Positions 10,701 through 19,700 of a stretch of 64,000 bases of DNA are shown here, piece after piece. Position numbers and translations under genes: made by a program. The notes beneath the pieces were generated by a model, which was not told the DNA's origin, did no database searches, and saw only the letters and a program-made list of their open reading frames with translations. Each line of letters starts with the position of its first letter. The first letter of the stretch is position 1. The DNA is from Tetmemena sp. SeJ-2015 (taxonomy: Eukaryota; Ciliophora; Spirotrichea; Sporadotrichida; Oxytrichidae): positions 81,711-145,710 of the forward strand of contig JAJKFJ010022611.1 of the NCBI GenBank assembly GCA_027382625.1. Reading direction: 5' to 3'.

Positions 10701-13700
10701 ATTGACTGGAGTGACTTTTCTGATATCAACACAGCAGGAGCCTAAATATAAGTAGAACCAGTTCAGATGGCTGCACCAACTCGAGGAAGCTCAACCTCTG
10801 CCACTTCTATCTAAGTTTCTTGGACTGCCCTCACTACAGCGTCCGATACTGGCTCATCAGCAATTACCTCCTATCATCTCCAATGGGATCAAGATGGAAC
10901 TGGAACAACCTACTATGATCTAGTAGGACTATCCACAACATACACACTTACAAACTAAAATCGTTTTATTACTTACCTCGTATATAATCTCTGCTCTTCC
11001 TTCAGGAGCAAGTTACAACTTTAGAGTGAGAGCTAGAAACAGTTGGGGCTTCGGACCTTACTCTCTACCAACCAAGATCTAAGTATCTACAACTCCCTTG
11101 ACTATTGCTGCACCAACTGTTTCAGTATCTGGAGTCAATGTGAGAATTACCTGGTTACCTCCAGACACTCAAGGAAGCGCTATTACTCAGTATTAGATTC
11201 TGGTAAAGTAATCTAGTGGAGTCTATTCTGAAAACACTCAGTACTGCGATGGATCCTTAGCTATCATTGTTAGCCAGAGCTACTGCGAGATTCCAATGAG
11301 CACTCTCAGAGCTTCTCCTTATTCTCTCGGCTATAATGATCTTGTTCAAGCCAAAGTTCAATTAATTTTTTTACAGGAAAAAATTATACATTTAAGTTTC
11401 CCTTTATAGATAATGGTATTAATAATTTAAAAAGTAAGAGAAAAAAGAAATATTTTTAGAGAAAAAAATATTTGAATTAAAGTTTTAGCTAAGAATGCCA
11501 ACGGATGGAATACCGTTTCATCTATAAATACAGCTGGAGCTCTAATCTAAACAGTACCTACTCAAATGGCTGCAGTAACTCGAGGTTCATTGACTTCAGA
11601 ATCTCAAATCGAAGTCAAGTGGGTCGCTCTGAGCACTAATGCACAAATAGGAGGATCACCCATTGTGTCTTACTATTTACAATGGGACCAAGGATCAAAT
11701 GGAGCCTCAATTATATTTTAAGCCACTTGGTATGACTTAATTGGTTTGACTTCTATTTACCCATTCACATCCTTCATCGTAATAACGAACGTAGTTGCAG
11801 GTACAGACTACTAGTTTACAATTTCTGCAAGAAACGCGCACGGCATCGGTGCTGCATCTGCGATATCTACGATTGAAGCTAGTGACATACCAGTTTAGAT
11901 GACTCAAGTATAAACCTTCATAGCTAATGATATCTATGTCAGAATAAAATGGGATGCTCCTGATAGCAACTCTAACCTTATCAAGGCCTATAAGATATTC
12001 ATTATGAAAAAAAGGAATTTATTTCTTCTAACTAATTTAAAATTATTGATTGATCAAGACTAAAGCAGGCGCTTATGTTGAAGATACAACTAATTGCAAT
12101 CATATCAAAGCTGGAATTTATATTATCTTAATCTTCATATAATTAATGGCGCTAATCCAACTATTATCTCTCAGCAATATTGCGATATGTTAATGACAAC
12201 TCTCAGAGCATCTCCATATCTCCTAGCTTATAACGACTTAGTTCAAGTTTTTTAAAAGGATATCCATATCATTAATTTTTTTAAATACGAAGGTCACAGC
12301 TTAAGAGGCGATGATAACTTGTAAAATAATGAATTTATCAATAAAGTCCAGAATATTTAGCCAAAATGTTAGAATTTTAACTCTTTTTTTAAATTAGAGC
12401 ACATACTGTCATTGACGAGGCTAATTATATCTAGAAAGGCTGAGAATGCCCTACAAACTGACTAATATCCTATGGCCATAGAATAGAAAAACAGCGCATC
12501 CTGGCAAAAATTTTGTTTGTGCAAAGAGCAAGCTTGTATCCTTTTTCAATTTTCGGTTATATACTCATATCAGTTGTATCATTAATTAAAATTATAGACA
12601 AAGCAGCCTAAGACGAAAGAGCTCAATCTTTAAGGTAACTTTTCAAAAAGAATTTGAATATTTTATATATCTGTTTGAGTATTAAATATCTTATTTAAAA
12701 ATATAAGACTGGCCGCTGTCTCGGGAGAATTATGATTCAAACTAAAATGGATTTTTATTTTTACTCCCTCAACTTTAACTAAATAGTTCAAGCAGATTTA
12801 ATTAATTTTTAATAAAGCAGTGGCTTAAGCCCAAAATGATATCGGATGGTCTATTCTCTCACCTGTGAATACAATCGGTGCAACAATCGAGACTGAGCCT
12901 TTCTAGATGGCAGCCCCAACTAGAGGTTCTCAAACAACAGAACTGTAAATAGAAGTGTTCTATGCAGCTCTCACTTCAAATTAAAATGGTGGCGCAACAA
13001 TTGACTCCTATAATCTACAGTATGACAACGCTACTAATGGAGGAACATGGACTGATCTCTAGGGACAAGCTGGCTCTTTCTCTACTTTACTTACATACAT
13101 AGTAAGTTAAAATGTTGTCAAGGGATCTGCTTACCAGTTCAGAGTTAGCGCACATAATATATTCGGATGGGGTGTGTTCTCATCAGTCACGACAATTTAC
13201 TCTGCAACAGTCCCAGCAAAACCTGTTGCACCAACGACTACCATTAACAACATCTTCATTAAGGTGAAGTGGGATCCACCTTATAGCAATAGTGGAACTA
13301 TCACAGGCTATAGAATTATGGTAGCAGATAGGAACGTTTCATTCTCAATAGAGTCCACTTATTGTAATGGACTTATCAATCCTGTGCTCAGTCAGTTGTA
13401 TTGTGAAATTCCAATGACTGTACTTCGAGCTCTTCCTTATCTATTGCCTTTTGATCAAGTGGCCTACTTCAAAGTCTAGGCTTTAAATCAATATGGATCC
13501 AGCGACTGGTCAGATGCCAACTCAGCAGGAGCTTAGATCTAAGTAGAACCTATCAAAGTTTATGGACTAGAGAGAGGATCTAATACTAACGAGGCTTAAA
13601 TTGAACTAAGTTGGGACTATCTCACTACTCACATAGAAACAGGAGGTTCAGACGTGATTACTTATAATCTTCAATGGGATGCTGGTTATAGCTAATTGCT

Positions 13701-16700
13701 TTGGTCTGACCTTGTTGGCTATACATCTCTCTACACTGGAAGTAGTTACATAGTAACTCAAGGTGTGATTGCTAACAGATAGTACAGCTTCAAAGTAAGA
13801 GCCAAGAACTTCTGGGGCTGGGGCAACTTTAGTGATATCATCACTATCAAGTCAAGTGCAGCTCCTTCTAAGATGAGCACAGTTACAACTTCAATCTATG
13901 CACTCACAGGAGGAGTGAAGATTACATTTGTTGCACCAAGTCCAAACTCAGACGTTATCACAAAATACAAGATCGAGATCTAGAAGTAAGATGGCACATT
14001 CGCAGAGGACACTACAAATTGTGATGGCACAAATTCAGTGATAATTGCTCAATTGTACTGTGTAGTCCCAATGGCTGTTTTGATAGATTCAACAAAGTTT
14101 GATCTTGACTTCTAAGATCTAGTTGTGGTAAGAGCTAGTGCTTACAACGTAAATGGTTGGGGAGACACTTCAGATGTTAATTCAGTAGGAGCTACAGTTA
14201 AGATCATTCCAATACAAATGGGGGATCCAGTGAGAGGTTCTTTAACTTCACAGCAGTAGATTCAAGTTAACTGGACTCCACTTACCTCAGTTAGTGCCAC
14301 TGGTGATTCACCCATAACTTCATACTAATCTTCAATGGGATGCAGGAACTAACGGAGGAACGTGGACTAATCTAATAGGATATTCATCCCCTTCTACCTC
14401 TCTGAAATTCACTGTTTCGTATGGAATAACACCAGGACAGTAATATCTGTTCCAAGTGAGAGCAATGAACATTTATGGATTTGGAGAATTCTCCAACCAA
14501 GTTTAAATCCAAGCCTCAGGCATTCCAAGCTAAACTGATATTCCTCAAGTCTCACCTCAAGGTCTGCAAGTAAAGATAAGTTGGGTCAGGGCTTCCTTAA
14601 ACTCTGCAGATCTGGTTGGATATAAGGTTACAATCAGAAAGAGCGACGGCACATATGTAGAAGACACCACTCTTTGCAACGGAATGGATTCAACAATCAT
14701 AAGCCAGCAGTACTGCCTCATACCTTTCACTTCATTAAGGAACGCAGCAACTTTCAATCTTGCACTTGGAACTCTGATTCAAGCAAGAGTCTAAACTGAG
14801 AATGACAATTTAAAATGCAAGCCAAGATATTGAGCTTAAATTTCACTTATCTTAAATGGATGGGGAGATACTTCAGAGCCAAACTCATCTGGAGTTTAAT
14901 ATATATTTTTAGCAACAATACAAACTGAACCAGGAAAAGCATCTCAGCCTACAATGAATTCCATTTCAAGTACTTCAGTCATTAGCGTTGACTGGACTGC
15001 AGTGAGCATTACTGGAGGCTCTCCAATACTTTCCTACAAAGTAGAGTGGGATCAAGGATCTAGCACTTGGTAAACTGTCCAAGGAGACGTTGGTTCACCA
15101 GCACTTAGCTTTATTACACGACAACCTAAGTTCTCACGCCTGGAAGTACTTACTCATTTAGAGTAACCGCAGTTAACCTTCATGGCTCAGGAGCGGTATC
15201 TGATGTTACCCAGGTCTTAGCCTCAGGAGTTCCAGATACCCCAGTCGCACCTGAAACCTAAATCAACAATAACTTAGTAAGAGTGACTTGGAATGCCCCT
15301 TTCAATAACTTTGAAGCCGTCAGCCAATACAAGATTGTCATTCAGCAAAGCAACTCAGTATTCTCTGAGCAGCTATTCTACTGTGATGGAAGCAGTTTAG
15401 TTATCATAGGTCAGCGATACTGTGAGATACCTATGAGTGTGCTACTTGCTAGTCCTTACAGTCTAAGTGCAAACACCATCATTGCTGTATAAGTTCAGGC
15501 CAAAAATTCAAAAGGATGGGGACCTCTTTCAAGTTCAAGCGTCTAATACGCTATTGTCTAAACTGTGCCTTCTCAAATGACTCCAGTAGTTAGGGTCGAT
15601 AGCACAACCACTGTTGCTTAAATCACAGTCTCGTGGACTGCCTAGACTTTAGCAAACTCAGGATACTCAACAGTTACCTCTTATAACATCCAATTTGATT
15701 CTGGAACAGGTGGAGTTACTTGGGTAAACTTGACTGGTAGTACTTAAGATTTCCTTCCTTCCCCTCTGAGCTATACCGTTTCATCTTCGATCTCAGCTGG
15801 CACATTTTATTAGTTTAGAATAAGGTCAGCAAACAAATGGGGCCTGGGAGCTTTCTCAGATACGACAATTATCAAAGCAGCAACATCTCCACCTCAGATG
15901 AGTGCTCCAGTTTTAAGCATTGACAGCTCCACTGGAGGAGTGAAGATTGCCTGGACCGCTCCTTATAACAATGCAGATACTATAACAAAGTATAAGATTG
16001 AGATCTTAACTGACACTGATGCTACAACTCCCAGCACCTACCTTGAAACCACTACTTATTGTGATGGCACTTCAGCTTCAGTCATTATTGCATTAATAAC
16101 GATTAGGAAATTATCAATAAAAAATGGAGTCTATTCTTATTATAGAATTGAAATTATAAAAATTCTTTATAGCCAAGCAATTAAATGAGTTATCTTATCA
16201 ACTTAAAATTAAATCTATGAATAGCAACTCATTCTGCATTATACCTATGAGTGCTTTAATAGCATCTCCTTACAGCCTCGACTATCTAGAATAAGTTATA
16301 GCGAGAGTGAGTGCTTACAATTCCTATGGATGGAGCACAGTTTCTCCCTCTAATACAGCAGGAGCCACTATCAGAGTTGTCCCAGTTAAAATTAATTTCA
16401 TTTAAAATGGTATCTCCATCTCGAGGTACAGACACCACAATTTCTCAAATTGAAGTTGACTGGACTCCACTTACTACTACCTCTGACATAGGAGGCTCAG
16501 CTATTACTAGCTATAGACTTTAGTGGGACTATGGCACAGCACAAGGAGACTGGCAAGACTTAGTTGGCTATGACTTCAACTATGTAAACCTCAGCTACTT
16601 AGTAACAAGTGGACTATTGCCCAATAAGCAGTACTACTTCAGAGTGCAAGCCAAGAATATCTATGGATTCGGCGCTTTCTCAGATCCCACTGCAATTTCT

Positions 16701-19700
16701 ACGGAGTAAGAGCCTGCTTAGGTGACCGGAGTAAGCACCTCAAATGATGGATTATATGTTACTGTGGCCTGGTAGAACCCTTTCAATAACTACGATGATG
16801 TAACAGCATACAAGGTCGAGTTCAGAGATGCCTCTGGTAACTATCATGAGATACCAACTTATTGCGATGGCTCTCTACTCACTATAGTCAACACTCGAAC
16901 TTGCACTAACATTCCTATTACTGTGTTTAGAGACACTCCTACAATATTCAGCCTCACTTATGGAATGCTTATAGCAGCAAGGGTCAAGGCCTCACAAATT
17001 TTATATAAGCATCTTTACATAAGACAAAAATCATTATTTTTTTTAAGTATTAATTAGAAATCTAGTAATTAAGGTGGCATTGAATTTTTGCTTTCAAAAT
17101 TTTATTTTAAGGCTTAGAACTCATATGGATGGTCAATTGATGGACAACCAAATACTCAGGGTGCTGTTATATAGACAGTCCCAACTTAAATGAACACTCC
17201 TACCTATCTGCCACTACTATCCTCATAAAGTTCGATATCTCTGAGTTGGTCTGCTCTCACTACCAATGCAGCTAAGGGTGGTGATCTAGTCATCAACTCT
17301 TACAATCTTCAGTACATAGCTGGACCAGACTTCACACCCGACATTTGGAGTGATATTCAAGGCTAAGACGGATCATTAACTGATGCAATTACAGGAGCAC
17401 TCTCCACAGGCATTACTCTCGGTACTCAATACAGATTTAGAGTACGTGCAAGTAACATTCATGGATGGGGAGCCTGGAGTGCATACTTGCAAGTGCTAGC
17501 TACAGATGTTCCTGCCAAGCCTAGTGCAGTTCAAACTCAGATTGATAACCTAAATGTAAAGGTCACCTGGTCAGTGCCCAGCAACGTAAACTACGCTACA
17601 GTAACAGGTTATAAAGTCAAGATTGTGAATTCTGTTGGAGCCTACATAGAAGATACTACTTACTGTAATGGAATGGACTTCTAGATATTGGCACAACTGT
17701 ACTGCACCTTGCCCATGCAGTACCTCAGAGATAGCACTGGAAGTTTCTAACTCTCTTATAACACACTTGTTACTGCTGTTGTGTCTGCCTATAACATCAA
17801 TCTATTAAATTTATGTCATCATACGAGAAATTAATTTAAAATCATTTAAATAAACAATGTCTTTTAAAATTAAGTAATTTAAGAAGTCAATAAAATTTTC
17901 AAATTAAGGTTCTAAAAAAGACTCCCAAATATCTTTAATTTTAAGATAACCTTGCAATTTTTACACAAAAAATTTAATCTTGAATATATCTTATTAAAAA
18001 GTGTAATGGTATTGTTTATCGATTTACTGTGAATGGCTATGGTGCGTTCTCAGATCCTAATTTATCAGGTGCAGTTATTTAAACTGAGCCAGTGCAAATG
18101 GCAATAGTAACTAAAGGCTCTTTGACAAGTTAATCTCAAATCTAAGTGGCTTGGACAGCCTTGAGCACTGCTCCTCAGAATGGCGGTTCAGTAGTGCTCT
18201 CATATAATCTTGTCTATGACTCAGGCACACTAGGATTATCTTGGACACCTCTCATCGGACTGACTGCAAACTACCTGTCAACTTCTTATATTGCTTCAAC
18301 AGGCATAGTGCCAGGCAGCAGCTATCAATTTAAGGTGAGAGCTTTGAATAAGTGGGGATGGGGAGCCTACTCAGATCCCTTCACTGTTCAGGCGTCAGCA
18401 GTGCCAGCGTAGCCTGACGCTCCTCAGACTTCAGTCTCAAGTATTAATGGAAACTTAGTCATTACGTGGAATCCTCCTAACAGCAGAAACAATGCTATTG
18501 ACAAGTACTTCATTGAAATTAGAAACAAGCTAACTACAAATTGGTATTAAGACTCCACTGACTGCAATGGAGCAGACTCAACAGTCATTATTCTTTAAGT
18601 ATTCTCAATTTTAAATTGTTTGGAGTACTAAATAATTAAGCAATAGCAATTTGAGGTGTGAGATTCCTATGAGCACCCTACTAGCAATACCATACAATTT
18701 AGCCTTATCGGGTCTAATTGTGGTAAGAGTAAGCGCTCATAATGCAAACGGATGGAGCTCCACCTCAAGTTAAAATACATTTGGAGCGACTGTTAAGACA
18801 ATACCTGCACAGATGACAGCTCCTTCTCGAGGCTCGGAGACATCTGAATAGTAAATTCAGATCACTTGGTCGGCACTCACAACTACAGTTTAAACTGGAG
18901 ACTCGGCTATTCAAAATTTAAAAACCAAAGCATAAATCTAATTAAATCAATATCATATTGAATATTCTCTCGTATATGCTAGAGTGGGACTAGGGTTCAA
19001 GTCAGTGGCAGGTACTAGTAGGGTTCCCTAGTAACTCACTCCTTCTCTCTTACATAGTCTCAACATAAGTAACTGCAGGCTCCTCTTATGTGTTCAGAGT
19101 AACTGCTAAAAACATATATGGCTTCGGCCCAGTTTCCTCTCTGACTACAATTGATGCAAGTGATGTCCCAGAGCAGCCTGATCCGGTCACAACTGTCAAC
19201 TAAGGCGATCAGATTGAAGCGACTTGGAATGCCCCAGACTCAAACAGTGATGACATCTTTGCCTATCAAATTCAATTCCTGACTTCTGATGGCAGCACTT
19301 TCCTTGAAACATCAGCATGTAATGGCTATACATCTCCAGCAAAGGATAATCGAGTCTGCCTAATTGATATGGACATATTTACTGACGCTTCGACTTACGC
19401 ATTAACTCAAAATGATTACGTTGTAGGGAGGGTAAGAGCTTAGAACGCAATTGGATACTCGGACTGGTCTTAAATTTCAGCATCTCTCTCAGGAGCCTTC
19501 ATTAAGACTTTGCCATCTTAAGTATCAGCACCTTATCTTGGCACAGATATATCTCTCACTCAACTGGAGGTGTTATGGGATGAATTAAGTGGAGACTCAA
19601 CTGGCTCAGACGATATCGACTCCTACTAGGTTGATTATGACGCAGGTTCAAATGGTTTGACTTGGACTGAAGCTCGCTGGCTAGGATGGAAGCTACTCTC

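Noticed and set aside
12248..12792. Hidden coding segment of another gene inside the 545 bp IES
   Set aside because: Part of it is less AT-rich, but no frame shows FN3 or other recognisable protein text.
15105..15125. 5 bp micro-IES (ACA repeat) near 15113
   Set aside because: It would restore the frame, but a 5 bp unit is too small to distinguish from a sequencing indel.
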